A DNA stretch of 64,000 nt from positions 27,603 through 91,602 of the forward strand of contig JBKDKA010000233.1 in the NCBI GenBank assembly GCA_046345315.1, given 5' to 3'. The notes under the pieces are model-generated. The model made no database searches. It was not told the DNA's origin and worked only from the letters and a program-made list of their open reading frames with translations. Below, piece after piece: positions 46,950-57,956 of the stretch (positions are counted from its first letter, which is position 1; each line of letters opens with the position of its first letter). A program made the position numbers and the translations under genes. Origin of the DNA: F1-80-MAGs062 sp046345315 (GTDB lineage: Bacteria > Planctomycetota > Planctomycetia > Planctomycetales > Planctomycetaceae).

Positions 46950-48530
46950 ATGCATTACGTCTCCGTGAGATCTCTGGTCCTGATCTGTGCTTTTCGGATG
47001 ATCCTGATCGATGCGTTCGCATCCGAAATCACGCTGACTCTTCAAACACGAGATCCTCGTAGCGGTACAATTCAGCATTCCGAAGAAAAGGTTGATCCTC
47101 AGCGAGTCGGCATCATTGCGGTTGATGTCTGGAATTATCACTGGTGCAAGACAGCGACGATGCGAGTCGATGCGTTCGTACCACGCATCAATCGAGCTCT
47201 GGAGGAGGCTCGAAAACTCGGCATGACCGTGATGCTGTGCCCCAGTGATGTTGTGGATAACTACTCAGGGTATCCTCAGCGAGAAGCAGTCTTCGGACTG
47301 CCTCGGATAACGGTTCCTTCGCTGGTCGAAGTCTCGTGTCCTCCTGTTCCCGACGCCGGTGGCTGTGCCTGTGGCAACGAACGATGTGCGGGCAATTATG
47401 GCTGGGATGGGATGCACCCCGGACTTCGGATCGGAGAGAATGATCTGATGCCGGATTCTCAGGCTGAAGTTTATGCGATCTGTCGACAGGCAGGGCTGAC
47501 TCATCTCATTTATACAGGTTTTCATACGCAGGTCTGCCTCCTCGGGAAACCGATGGGGCTGAAGGCGATGAAGTCGGCGGGACTGACCTGCCTGCTGGCC
47601 CGCGATATGACGGATGCGCATCCTGGCTACGATCCAGCTCGGCAGTTCACTCCTGATCTGAATACCGCGCAGGTGGTCGAACACTTTGAAAAACATCTCG
47701 CACCGACGATCGACCTCGAACAGGAACTCACCCGAATCGGCCACTGGGATTCCAGTGAGTTGCTTGATCCCGTTCGAGTGGCTCCGTGGGGTACTGATGA
47801 GCGGCCTCACCTTTTTGAACAGCCGGTGACGGTGACGTTCAGTGCTCCATTTCAGGAAGGCGCTGAGATTCGTTACACAACAGATCAGCAGCAGCCTTCG
47901 ATTACGTCAACACTCTATAAAGCCCCGCTGAGTATCTCGGAAACGACGCGATTTCGAGTGTCCGCGTTTCGCGAAGGACGTCAGGTCAGTCGAGAATCAC
48001 GAGCCGCATTCATCCGGATGCCAGCGATGCCGCCGACTCCCGAGGTTCACATTGGGGACCTCGTTCCTCTTCGTTCTGTTGGTTTCGGGCACACGTACCG
48101 GGAAGAAGTTCGCTATTCCGGAACGACAAAGGCACCTCAGAAAGATCGCTCGAATACGGGAGAGGAACTTCGAATTGATCGCCGTTCCCATGCTCGCGGA
48201 CTCGGCGTGCATGCGCCGTGTGCAGTGATGTATGCTCTTCGGCCGGAGTATCAGCGTTTCGTGGCTGTGGTTGGCGCCGATGAAAATCTGATCAAAGCCA
48301 GCAACGGGTCGAATCTGGCGAAGTATCCCAGCGTCGTGTTTCGTGTGTTCATCGACGGGCGACAAGTGGCGACCAGTCCGGTGATGCGCATCCTTTCGCC
48401 AGCTTGGCGATTCGACATCGAGATTCCGGAAGGTTCCCGAATGATCAATCTGGTCACGATGGATGCCGGTGATGGTTCGAGAGAAGATTTCGCGGACTGG
48501 GTGAACGCGGGATTCGTGCTGAAGCGATGA
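46950..48530 (+). CDS. Secreted isochorismatase-fold hydrolase with CHB_HEX-type and NPCBM domains
   Basis: 526 residues from an ATG preceded by AAGG, which opens a signal peptide (SVRSLVLICAFRMILIDAFA). The isochorismatase-like domain (about 35-255) has IIAVDVWNYHWC with the catalytic Asp and HTQVCLLGKP with the nucleophilic Cys, plus a Cys-rich loop CGNERCAGNYG unusual for the family. About 275-345 is a short beta-domain like the C-terminal module of chitobiases (IRYTTDQQQPS). The last 150 residues are NPCBM, a carbohydrate-binding-like fold (RGLGVHAPC, FVAVVGADEN). Presumably a secreted hydrolase acting on a glycan-linked amide; substrate unknown. Confidence 0.8.
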   Translation: MHYVSVRSLVLICAFRMILIDAFASEITLTLQTRDPRSGTIQHSEEKVDPQRVGIIAVDVWNYHWCKTATMRVDAFVPRINRALEEARKLGMTVMLCPSDVVDNYSGYPQREAVFGLPRITVPSLVEVSCPPVPDAGGCACGNERCAGNYGWDGMHPGLRIGENDLMPDSQAEVYAICRQAGLTHLIYTGFHTQVCLLGKPMGLKAMKSAGLTCLLARDMTDAHPGYDPARQFTPDLNTAQVVEHFEKHLAPTIDLEQELTRIGHWDSSELLDPVRVAPWGTDERPHLFEQPVTVTFSAPFQEGAEIRYTTDQQQPSITSTLYKAPLSISETTRFRVSAFREGRQVSRESRAAFIRMPAMPPTPEVHIGDLVPLRSVGFGHTYREEVRYSGTTKAPQKDRSNTGEELRIDRRSHARGLGVHAPCAVMYALRPEYQRFVAVVGADENLIKASNGSNLAKYPSVVFRVFIDGRQVATSPVMRILSPAWRFDIEIPEGSRMINLVTMDAGDGSREDFADWVNAGFVLKR

Positions 48531-48799
48531 GTTTTCGGAGGGCAGTCTCCTGGGCAGACGCATCGCATTCATTCAGTCAGTCAGGCTACAACACAACCGG
48601 GGCCGGCACTCAGGGCGATTACCGAAAGAAAAACGGGAAATTGCATTTATCACGGAAAGCGGAATGCTCCGATGCGGTATGCCGTTTCTGGATGAATTTT
48701 TCTAATCATTTTGGTCCAGCGATGGGAATTCAGCAGCAGGCTGCTGAGGTCAGAGCGGCAGCAGGGCTGCCGCAGTCCAGGGTTTGGCAGGAAAAAGAA
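48531..48799. other. Intergenic region between convergent genes
   Basis: It holds no gene. Part of it (around 48733-48775) is rich in CAGCAG/CTGCTG and can fold back on itself. The clpC terminator follows at its right end. Confidence 0.4.
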
Positions 48800-48834
48800 A
48801 CGGGTCCGGCAATCAGAGAGATTGCCGGACCCGT
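48800..48834 (-). terminator. Intrinsic terminator of clpC
   Basis: A perfect 15-bp stem (arm ACGGGTCCGGCAATC, 48800-48814 with 48820-48834) surrounds a 5-base loop. On the minus strand it is followed by TTTCTTTTTCC, a clear T-run. It lies about 48 bases beyond the clpC stop. Confidence 0.9.
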
Positions 48835-48881
48835 GTTTCGAAAATCAATATCAGCAGCGAATCGTCATCAGCGGCGAATCG

Positions 48882-51419
<2,538 letters not shown>

Positions 51420-52022
51420 TCGACTTCCTCTTCGCTTTTGAACCTATAACTCCGTCCGGTCACTCCATCATACACCTGCGTCAATCCCAGGACTCATTGA
51501 CGCTCCGGAACTGAACCGAACTGACAAATTTAGCGGCTGAACCCGGTGATCCGCCAATTTTCGCGATGGGATATACCCGCCGCCTGCCGGATCTCGTCTG
51601 ACGTATCGATTCTGCGGACACTCCTTCACCGCCATTCTGACAGCAGTCACACTCATTGAGTACTGTGCGAATGCCGTACCGAATTCTAGGACGATCCGCT
51701 CGCAACGACAAGACAACGACAAGACATCGATGAGCGATCACTCAACGAAGTGACATCTGCCTGACGACCGGATTTATCGGAATGACTGCGCCAGCGATGG
51801 CGTGAAATGTTGCCGATTCAAAAAAAGACATGTTTTCGGGCAAGTTCTGTGTTTCTGCGATCTGGCACAGCGTTCGCATTATCAGTCTTCCGCCAGTGTG
51901 ATGCGAACCAGATCACATGACTCGGCAAATTCGGGATTCCTGGTCGGCCAATCACCGGATCAGTCCTGTCTGCCCGAAAACGCCTGCCGAAACAGCTCTG
52001 TCGAAACGAAGGAACGGGACGT
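51420..52022. other. Divergent promoter region, 600 bases
   Basis: It lies between clpC (minus) and the Cys-rich secreted protein (plus). GAAGGAACGGGACGT just before 52023 contains the ribosome binding site of the right-hand gene. Short open frames here are in shadow positions without motifs. No clear -35/-10 pair or CIRCE-like repeat was found for clpC. Confidence 0.35.
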
Positions 52023-52982
52023 ATGAAAACGAAAACAAACAACCGATGGACGTCAGTCAGACTGACATCCGGTCTCGCCGCCAGTGTACTTTTTACAAAT
52101 CTGATGGTCACCGGCATCCTGGCAGCCGGCGAAGCAGAATTCTCCGGCGGAGCCATTCGAACATCCCGATCTCGCGCTGCCGGAACGGAGACTCGGAGTG
52201 AACTCAAGACCGCGGAAGTGCCGCGGGACTTTCTTGGACTACCAGTGCCTCAGCAGTGGCAGAACTCCAGCCGAATCGCATCACAGCGGAGATACCAGCC
52301 GGTTCGCACCAGCGTGACCGGTTCCCGTCGAGCCTCGAACGGACTGCAGAACTCTGCGGATTCCGAATGGACTCCTCGAACCGCTGACCGCAGTCGCACC
52401 AACGACTCGGGACGCTTTTCTGATGATGACCGTCGGTTCGATGATCGTCGTCCGTCTCGATCTGACCGTGACAATCTTCTGTCAACAAGGGAACTTGAGC
52501 GACTTACGGATGGAAGGGACCTGAACCGTCTGTCCGGAACCCGATACTTCCCATCAACTCGCTCTCGCGGGGGACTGGTCAGAATCGGCAGCGACTATCG
52601 CGATGCGGGTTACCTCGATCGCGAAGACTATCGAGACATGTCACCATCATCAGGAGACTGTCCGAATGGCAACTGTTCTCGAACAACCGGATATCGTGGT
52701 TATCAGCCGGGAGCTGGCGTCATGAATCCTGCATGCCCCAACGGTCGATGCGGAACGGGAAGCTGCCCGAACGGGAACTGCAGTACCGGTAACTGCTCGA
52801 CTGGAAACTGCAGCACCGGTAACTGTCCGAACGGAAATTGTTCGACCGCTGCCTGCCCGAACGGTCGATGTGGTACGCCCGCCTTTGGATTCAATCCGAC
52901 ACTCGGTCTGAATCCAGCCGGATGGGGGTTTGGTGGAGCTACGGGGATGCGACGTGGGCCGGCGATGCCATCTCGCCGCTGA
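52023..52982 (+). CDS. Secreted protein with Cys-pentad repeats
   Basis: 319 residues with a likely signal peptide (SGLAASVLFTNLMVTGILA, ending near residue 38). The middle (about 40-215) is Arg/Ser/Asp-rich, low in hydrophobics and probably disordered. From about residue 235 a run of five-residue units ends in Cys: PNPAC-like start, then PNGRC, GTGSC, PNGNC, STGNC three times, PNGNC, STAAC and PNGRC, ten Cys at exact 5-residue spacing; two more (SSGDC PNGNC) sit upstream. The C-terminus is Gly/Pro/Met-rich. A metal-binding or disulfide-linked envelope role is possible; no family was recognised. A strong terminator follows. Confidence 0.65.
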   Translation: MKTKTNNRWTSVRLTSGLAASVLFTNLMVTGILAAGEAEFSGGAIRTSRSRAAGTETRSELKTAEVPRDFLGLPVPQQWQNSSRIASQRRYQPVRTSVTGSRRASNGLQNSADSEWTPRTADRSRTNDSGRFSDDDRRFDDRRPSRSDRDNLLSTRELERLTDGRDLNRLSGTRYFPSTRSRGGLVRIGSDYRDAGYLDREDYRDMSPSSGDCPNGNCSRTTGYRGYQPGAGVMNPACPNGRCGTGSCPNGNCSTGNCSTGNCSTGNCPNGNCSTAACPNGRCGTPAFGFNPTLGLNPAGWGFGGATGMRRGPAMPSRR

Positions 52983-53053
52983 TACAGATCGGTGCACCTC
53001 AGAAATCAAGGACTGGTTCTCTGTGACCTGATTGACGTTCCCTCCTCGTTGAG

Positions 53054-53112
53054 ACCTTCCCGAGACTTCACCCTCACCGGTGTCTGTTTCGGGAAGGTTT
53101 TTTGTTTTTTGG
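53054..53112 (+). terminator. Intrinsic terminator after the Cys-pentad protein
   Basis: The arms ACCTTCCCGA (53054-53063) and TCGGGAAGGT (53089-53098) form a perfect 10-bp stem with a 25-base loop that itself contains the palindrome CACCGGTG. TTTTTTGTTTTTT follows directly. It is 70 bases beyond the stop codon. Confidence 0.88.
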
Positions 53113-53275
53113 GTTTTCGAATCGCCGATTTCAGTGGAACAGATTCACGCTGCCGCTGTTTGCTCGTATATCGCAGTGCTGCCGCGGTGACTTTTGCAGC
53201 GGGCTAACAGGAGTTACCATTCCGCCAGCGGTGTGAGATCTCCAAATCAGGTTCTTGTGCGGGAACATTGTTCAC

Positions 53276-54295
53276 ATGGGCAGCAAGCCATCGGTCATCA
53301 TCAGCGCCTTTGCAGACGAAGCAGCAAATTACAGAACAGCTCTGGAGCAGATGACGGCTCTGGCGGCCATCGGCCTGCGTAACTACAGCCCTCGCTTCAT
53401 CGATGTTCTCGGTGACGGAAAGATCGAACATGTCGTCGACCTGAGTCCGGAGAAGCTGGAGCGACTGAAGAAGTATCATGCCGAATACGGAGTCAGCGTG
53501 ACCAGCATCGGGTCTCGCGTTGGTAAGGTGAAACTGAAGGACGTCGAAGACGGATCGCACAACAAATACGTTCCGTTCAGTGAGTATCTGGAAGGGGAAG
53601 TGGCGAAGACGATTCGAGCTGCCGTGGCGCTCGACACGAAGCTCATCCGCGGCTTCTCGTTCTATCATCCTCGAGGCACAAAGGCTGAAGATTCACTCGA
53701 CCAGTCAGCGAAGCAGATTCGGCAGATCACGGAACTCTGTGCTGCGAAAGGTCTCGTCTACGGTCTTGAAATCGAACCGAACCTTGTCGGTGAAACCGGG
53801 CCACTGCTTGCGGAACTTGCGAAACGAGTCAATCACCCGAACATGGTGCTCATTTTTGATGGCGGCAACGTGGCCGCTCAGAACAAGAACCCGGTTCAGG
53901 TCTATCAGGAATATCTTGCCACTGTTCCATGGCTGGGGTGGATGCACATCAAGGACTACCGAATCGATCCGAGTCTGGTCTGGACGGGGGCTGTTGACGA
54001 AGAACGGCTGAAGAACTTTGTGCCGGCCAACGAAGGCGATTCCGGGCATGAGATGATCTTCCGGCACCTTCGGGAGCACCTGCCGGAAATTGAAGGGCGA
54101 CTGAAGAAGCTCGGCATTCCGGGGTTCTATCTCGAAACGGAGCCTCACCTGAAGGGCGGCGGCCAGTTCGGCGGATTCAGCGGTCCGGATGGCATGGGCG
54201 TCGCGGTTCGCGTGCTGTGTTCCGCGCTGGATTATGCTGGCATAGACTACCACCTGCGGACCTTCAGCGACATCCGAGCACTCCGCGGATTTTAA
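53276..54295 (+). CDS. Sugar phosphate isomerase/epimerase (xylose-isomerase-like TIM barrel)
   Basis: 339 residues. Metal and substrate-side residues typical of the AP endonuclease 2/xylose isomerase-like barrel appear: LEIEPNLVGETG (Glu), VLIFDGGNVAAQ (Asp near the metal), WMHIKDYR (His, Lys, Asp) and FYLETEPHLKGG (Glu, His). It would isomerise or epimerise a sugar or inositol derivative in the cytosol. The ATG at 53276 is used; an in-frame ATG seven codons upstream is possible. The neighbours give no pathway. Confidence 0.88.
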   Translation: MGSKPSVIISAFADEAANYRTALEQMTALAAIGLRNYSPRFIDVLGDGKIEHVVDLSPEKLERLKKYHAEYGVSVTSIGSRVGKVKLKDVEDGSHNKYVPFSEYLEGEVAKTIRAAVALDTKLIRGFSFYHPRGTKAEDSLDQSAKQIRQITELCAAKGLVYGLEIEPNLVGETGPLLAELAKRVNHPNMVLIFDGGNVAAQNKNPVQVYQEYLATVPWLGWMHIKDYRIDPSLVWTGAVDEERLKNFVPANEGDSGHEMIFRHLREHLPEIEGRLKKLGIPGFYLETEPHLKGGGQFGGFSGPDGMGVAVRVLCSALDYAGIDYHLRTFSDIRALRGF

Positions 54296-54372
54296 CTTCG
54301 CTGCTGAATTACGGATTCGTCGTTCGGGAGTTTCAGAAAGTTCCCGATCGACGAACCAGAAAGATCGAAGCT

Positions 54373-54603
54373 ATGCAGTTTCCGCTGGAAACAATCCTGA
54401 AGATGCTGGTGTGTCCGAAGTCGCGCCGTCCGCTCGTGATTGACGAACAATCCTTCGTCAGCACCTGTCCGGAAACTCGCATGCGATATCCGATCACCGA
54501 TCACATTCCGCGACTGCTTGTTGAAGAAGCGGAACAGCTGACCCCCGCAGCATGGTCCGTCATCATGACTCGCCACGGTCGCGATTCGAAAACCGGCAAA
54601 TAG
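54373..54603 (+). CDS. Trm112/YcaR-family small protein
   Basis: 76 residues: LETILKMLVCPKSRRPL, then STCPETRMRYPITDHIPRLLVEEAEQL, matching the UPF0434/YcaR/Trm112 family (IPVLLxxEA). In most members the first knuckle is CPxC; here the second Cys is Ser (CPKS), and only one further Cys remains, so zinc binding is probably lost. Trm112-type proteins in other organisms assist methyltransferases; the function here is unknown. It follows the TIM-barrel gene by 77 bases. Confidence 0.8.
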   Translation: MQFPLETILKMLVCPKSRRPLVIDEQSFVSTCPETRMRYPITDHIPRLLVEEAEQLTPAAWSVIMTRHGRDSKTGK

Positions 54604-55027
54604 CCGGGCAGCGAATTGTTCTGCCGGAACTCATGCGATTCAGGCTCAGCAGCCAGTCAGAACCGTTTCCGAGGGACCCAGAACCGGGAACGGGGTTCAC
54701 GAACCGTCGCGGAGTGCACTGTCGCAAGATGAGGTTTGGTATTCCACCCCGTCTGCCACTTGAAACCGTGCCGTTCAGCAAGGTGGTTCGGACGGGGACC
54801 GACGAAAAAACAGATTTTCGTCCGATTCACCTGCGAAGTTACTCTCCTCACCTGCAGTAGCTCTTCGTTGAAACCAGCCGTTCTGCCGACGACAATTCAC
54901 TGCCGAGAAAACAGGCGTCAAAACACCGGCTCCACTGCTGTCAACAGAGTGAATGGCACATGTTCTACCAGATTCCCGCAGCGTCGATTCTGTTTGTCGC
55001 GTGATACCAATTCGCTGCGATGCTCTT
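54604..55027. other. Intergenic region without a recognised gene
   Basis: It lies between the Trm112-like gene (plus) and the end of the sigma-kinase fusion (minus). Open frames under 105 codons on both strands lack ribosome binding sites and motifs. Confidence 0.35.
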
Positions 55028-56503
55028 CTATATCCTGAAGAGTTCCCTTCTCAGCGACGACATCGCGGTGCCACGTTGCGAAGGCACTTTTGAGAGGCAT
55101 TTCATGATGCCCATCATCAGTTTTTGTGGCAGGCCGCAGTGTTCCGAGATGGGGGCAGGACTGCGAGATGACAGAACTTGATTGAGCACGTCGGATTCGT
55201 CGTCACCTTCGAATGGGGCAGTGCGTGTGGCGAGGAAATAAAGCAACGCCCCGAAGCCGTAGAGATCGGTGTGTTCTGAGATCGCTCCGAACGCGGACGA
55301 CAGTTGTTCGGGAGCCAGAAAACCGGGAGTACCGCCGCGAGCCAGGTGTGTCTCGTGAACTGATCGGCTGAAACCAAAATCGGTTAACACGAAATCATGG
55401 GGAGCTCGACGCAGAACGTTGCCGGGCGAAATGTCGCCGTGCAGAATTCCGGACTGATGCAGTGCGATGAGTGCATCACAGATCTGTATTCCACAGGATT
55501 CAATTTCTGAGACATCAAACGATGGGTGCTGAATCCAGTCCGTCAGATTCGAGCCATCGATCAGATCCATCACAAGAAACGGCGCGCCGGAGGGCGCCTG
55601 TCCCCAGCCATGATGCCGAATGATGTGACGATGCGAGATGCATTGCACTTTCTGAGATTCCTCGACCAACGCCCTGACGGCAAGATCATGATGCCAGAAC
55701 TTTTTGTTGAGGAACTTGACTGCGATCGGACAGTCTATGGACTTCCATCGGGCACGATACACACGGCCGAATCCTCCGCGACCGATCATCGCTTCGAGCG
55801 TCAGTTCCTGATAACGAATCGAAGGTGTCGGTCTGGTATTCAAAGGTGGCAGTGAAGATCGTCCATCATCATCTGTAACGGGCCTCGCTTTGACTGACGG
55901 GGAAAGATCTGCAGGATCATCTGTGACGTCAAAATAATCAGCCAGCTGCATTCGAATGCGTTGCATGGCTCGCCGAACGGTTCGCTCCGAACACTTCATC
56001 CTCGAAGCAATCACCTCAAGCTCTTCTCCCTGAAGACGCTGCATCAGGATTTCGCGATCGGTCGGCTCAAGTCGTGCCAGCAACGCCTCGATGTCGTACG
56101 TCAGATGAGCCGCATCATCAGGAGTAGGCTCCCGTGAAACGAGTTCTCGCCAGCCATCGTCGTCGCTGATTGACGCATCGCGAGCCATGTCACGCCGGTC
56201 TGCCAGTTGACGTTGAGCCTGTCGTTGCAGCTTTCGCAACGTGAATGTCGCTAGCAGTGGCCAGAGATTGTCGTCATCCGGTACCTGCAGGCGACTTCGA
56301 TTGACCGCCACGAAAAAGCTGCGCCAAGCCGACAGAACGATATCGTCCGCATCAAGACGGCGAGCCAGCATCCGCGAAAGTCTGCTCTGCGCCAGTGCGG
56401 TCAGGCGCAGCATGTACCGATCCACCAGGACTTGCGCCGCGTGCTGGTTTCCTGACTTCCAGAGCTTCAATAACTCTGCATTAGAACCGTCTTCGATCGC
56501 CAT
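55028..56503 (-). CDS. ECF sigma factor fused to a Ser/Thr protein kinase
   Basis: 491 residues from an ATG three codons inside a GTG-started frame. Residues ~10-95 are sigma region 2 (DADDIVLSAWRSFFVAV is the -10-contacting helix pair), 135-185 is region 4 (LEPTDREILMQRL plus the HTH SERTVRRAMQRIR). After a Pro/Ser/Asp linker (about 190-230) a Hanks-type kinase runs to the end: IGRGGFGRVYRA, IAVKFL, a variant catalytic loop HGDISPGNVL (Arg and Lys of HRDxK replaced by Gly and Ser, Asp and Asn kept), TDFGFSR and GTPGFLAPEQL. The kinase may phosphorylate its own sigma part or a partner. No anti-sigma gene is adjacent. The sigma half resembles the ECF group common in planctomycetes. Confidence 0.92.
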   Translation of the reverse strand: MAIEDGSNAELLKLWKSGNQHAAQVLVDRYMLRLTALAQSRLSRMLARRLDADDIVLSAWRSFFVAVNRSRLQVPDDDNLWPLLATFTLRKLQRQAQRQLADRRDMARDASISDDDGWRELVSREPTPDDAAHLTYDIEALLARLEPTDREILMQRLQGEELEVIASRMKCSERTVRRAMQRIRMQLADYFDVTDDPADLSPSVKARPVTDDDGRSSLPPLNTRPTPSIRYQELTLEAMIGRGGFGRVYRARWKSIDCPIAVKFLNKKFWHHDLAVRALVEESQKVQCISHRHIIRHHGWGQAPSGAPFLVMDLIDGSNLTDWIQHPSFDVSEIESCGIQICDALIALHQSGILHGDISPGNVLRRAPHDFVLTDFGFSRSVHETHLARGGTPGFLAPEQLSSAFGAISEHTDLYGFGALLYFLATRTAPFEGDDESDVLNQVLSSRSPAPISEHCGLPQKLMMGIMKCLSKVPSQRGTAMSSLRRELFRI

Positions 56504-56700
56504 CGGTGGCACTTTGAAAAATTCCGCGAAAACATGTCCGGTGAATCATACGGCTTTGCATTCACGGTTTGTCAGGGTGTTCTTTCGGATTCTCGTTTCA
56601 CGGCAAGTCAGCGGGGTTCGTCACTCACAGAGTAGCATCGCCGTCGCCTGCGGCTTTCCGTCAAACAGGACCATTTTTCTTCATCAACAGGAGTACTACG

Positions 56701-56976
56701 ATGGCTATGGTTGTGACTGAAGCGTGTTTCGGATGCAAGCACACGGACTGCGTCGTTGTTTGTCCCTGCGACTGTTTTCGCGAAGGCGAATCGATGCTGT
56801 TCATTGATCCGGAGGAATGCATCGACTGCAATGCCTGCGTTCCCGAATGCCCGACGTCAGCCATCTTCTACGAGGCCAATGTGCCTCCACAGTGGAAAGA
56901 CTACATCGCACTCAACCGCGAAATGGCTGCCATCTGTCCGCCGATTGTGGAGAAGAAGACACCGTTGTGCGGATAA
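56701..56976 (+). CDS. fdxA: 7Fe (3Fe-4S/4Fe-4S) ferredoxin
   Basis: 91 residues with AGGAG 7 bases before the ATG; the open frame to 56569 is not used. CFGCKHTDCVVVCPCDCF and CIDCNACVPECPTSAIF are the two cluster motifs of the FdxA family, whose first cluster is usually [3Fe-4S]. The tail (about 30 residues after the second cluster) is the family's C-terminal extension. It shuttles electrons in the cytosol; no specific partner is encoded nearby. It is divergent from the sigma-kinase gene, sharing a 197-base spacer. Confidence 0.95.
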   Translation: MAMVVTEACFGCKHTDCVVVCPCDCFREGESMLFIDPEECIDCNACVPECPTSAIFYEANVPPQWKDYIALNREMAAICPPIVEKKTPLCG

Positions 56977-57053
56977 GCTGCTCGTTATGCACGCAGGGTG
57001 GCACCGGTTGCTGAGCAATCGGTAGGGCGAATGCCCAGGAGGTTCTGGTAGAT

Positions 57054-57217
57054 GAGACTGAATTCCTGTTACCGGCGTCGGCAACTTTCCGGACTCGTCC
57101 GTTCATAGCAAAAGTTCAGGCACAGAACGCAATCGTGAGTGCTGACACCGGACGACATCGCGCCTCTCTGCGTCGTACCGGCCCACCGGGGGTTGCGAGC
57201 AACCAGGGCTGCCCCGT
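57054..57217. repeat. Left direct repeat flanking the nucleotidyltransferase cassette
   Basis: About 164 bases from GAGACTGAA to CCCCGT, matching the copy at 57957-58117 at roughly 70% by eye. Its right end contains the small hairpin GGTTGCGAGCAACC (57191-57204), shared by both copies. A weaker related hairpin (GGTTGCTGAGCAATC) is at 57006-57020. Confidence 0.7.
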
Positions 57218-57333
57218 TTCAGGCGGATGTTTCCGACCGAGGCTGATGGATTCCAATCGTCGATTGTTTGCCTTGGTCGGGTCAGTTAAGATCGTCGAGC
57301 TCAATGTCATTTCAGATTCGGAGAAGTGATTAC

Positions 57334-57531
57334 ATGGTTTCACAGCCAGAAATCCAGTCGTTCGGCTCCTTCACTGAAGCGGACGAGTCCACTCGCAGGG
57401 AGTATTGGATGATGACCATGGAACAGCGAATGGTAATTCTTGAACAGCTCCGTATGCAGGCCTATCCTGATGGTCAAACTTCCCCCGGACTTCAGAGAGT
57501 TCTTGAGTCTGTTGCATACTCACCGCGTTAA
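57334..57531 (+). CDS. Small conserved-type protein upstream of nucleotidyltransferase
   Basis: 65 residues from an ATG with GGAGAAG upstream. The core EYWMMTMEQRMVILEQLRMQAY followed by LQRVLESVAY looks like a small alpha-helical protein that in many bacteria sits directly before a DUF6036/MNT-like nucleotidyltransferase; the pattern W-x-x-x-T/S-x-E-x-R-x-x-x-L-E-x-L-R is as expected. It overlaps the next gene by 62 bases. It probably forms a two-component module with it, with a possible toxin-antitoxin role that is not shown. Confidence 0.6.
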   Translation: MVSQPEIQSFGSFTEADESTRREYWMMTMEQRMVILEQLRMQAYPDGQTSPGLQRVLESVAYSPR

Positions 57532-57919
57532 GTACCTGCTGGTTGGCGGCTATGCGGTGGCGGCACACGGGTACCCGCGATTCACGGGTGACATGGATGT
57601 GTGGATCCAGACCAGCTCGGAAAATGCGGAAAACGTTTTTCAGGTGTGTCGCCGATTCGGATTCAATGTGCCCAATCTGCGAGTCGAACTGTTCACCGAT
57701 CCGAAACAGTTGACTCGAATGGGACACCCGCCGCTCCGCATCGAGATCCTGAACTCAGTTTCCGGGTTGTCGTTCGAACACGCCTGGGAAAATCGAATTG
57801 AAAGTCTATGGGACGGAGTTCCCGTGATGTTGATCTCACTCAGAGACCTGAGAATCAACAAACAGGCAAGTGGTCGATTCAAAGATCTCGCAGACCTCGA
57901 GAATCTTCCTGAATCGTAG
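57470..57919 (+). CDS. MNT-like nucleotidyltransferase
   Basis: 149 residues. YLLVGGYAVAAHGYPRFTGDMDVWI is a minimal nucleotidyltransferase signature (Gly-Gly, His, Arg, then Asp-x-Asp for Mg2+). A third acidic residue is plausible at RIEILNSV or VELFTD. Such proteins resemble AbiEii- or MNT-type antitoxins/toxins that transfer nucleotides to tRNA or protein. The start is the ATG at 57470 with AGG 9 bases upstream; a TTG at 57440 is the longer option. It overlaps the small gene before it and is bracketed by degenerate direct repeats, which suggests acquisition as a unit. Confidence 0.78.
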   Translation: MVKLPPDFREFLSLLHTHRVKYLLVGGYAVAAHGYPRFTGDMDVWIQTSSENAENVFQVCRRFGFNVPNLRVELFTDPKQLTRMGHPPLRIEILNSVSGLSFEHAWENRIESLWDGVPVMLISLRDLRINKQASGRFKDLADLENLPES

Positions 57920-57956
57920 CCATTGTCGAATGGCTCCCGGGACATTGCGTACAGGT

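Noticed and set aside
52731..52870. CRISPR-like or tandem DNA repeat at the Cys-pentad region
   Set aside because: The repetition is in protein units of five residues with varying codons; there are no spacers or identical DNA repeats of CRISPR length.
54552..54860. 102-codon plus-strand frame after the Trm112-like gene
   Set aside because: Starts inside the upstream gene, is rich in Arg, Pro and Phe without pattern, and has no motif.
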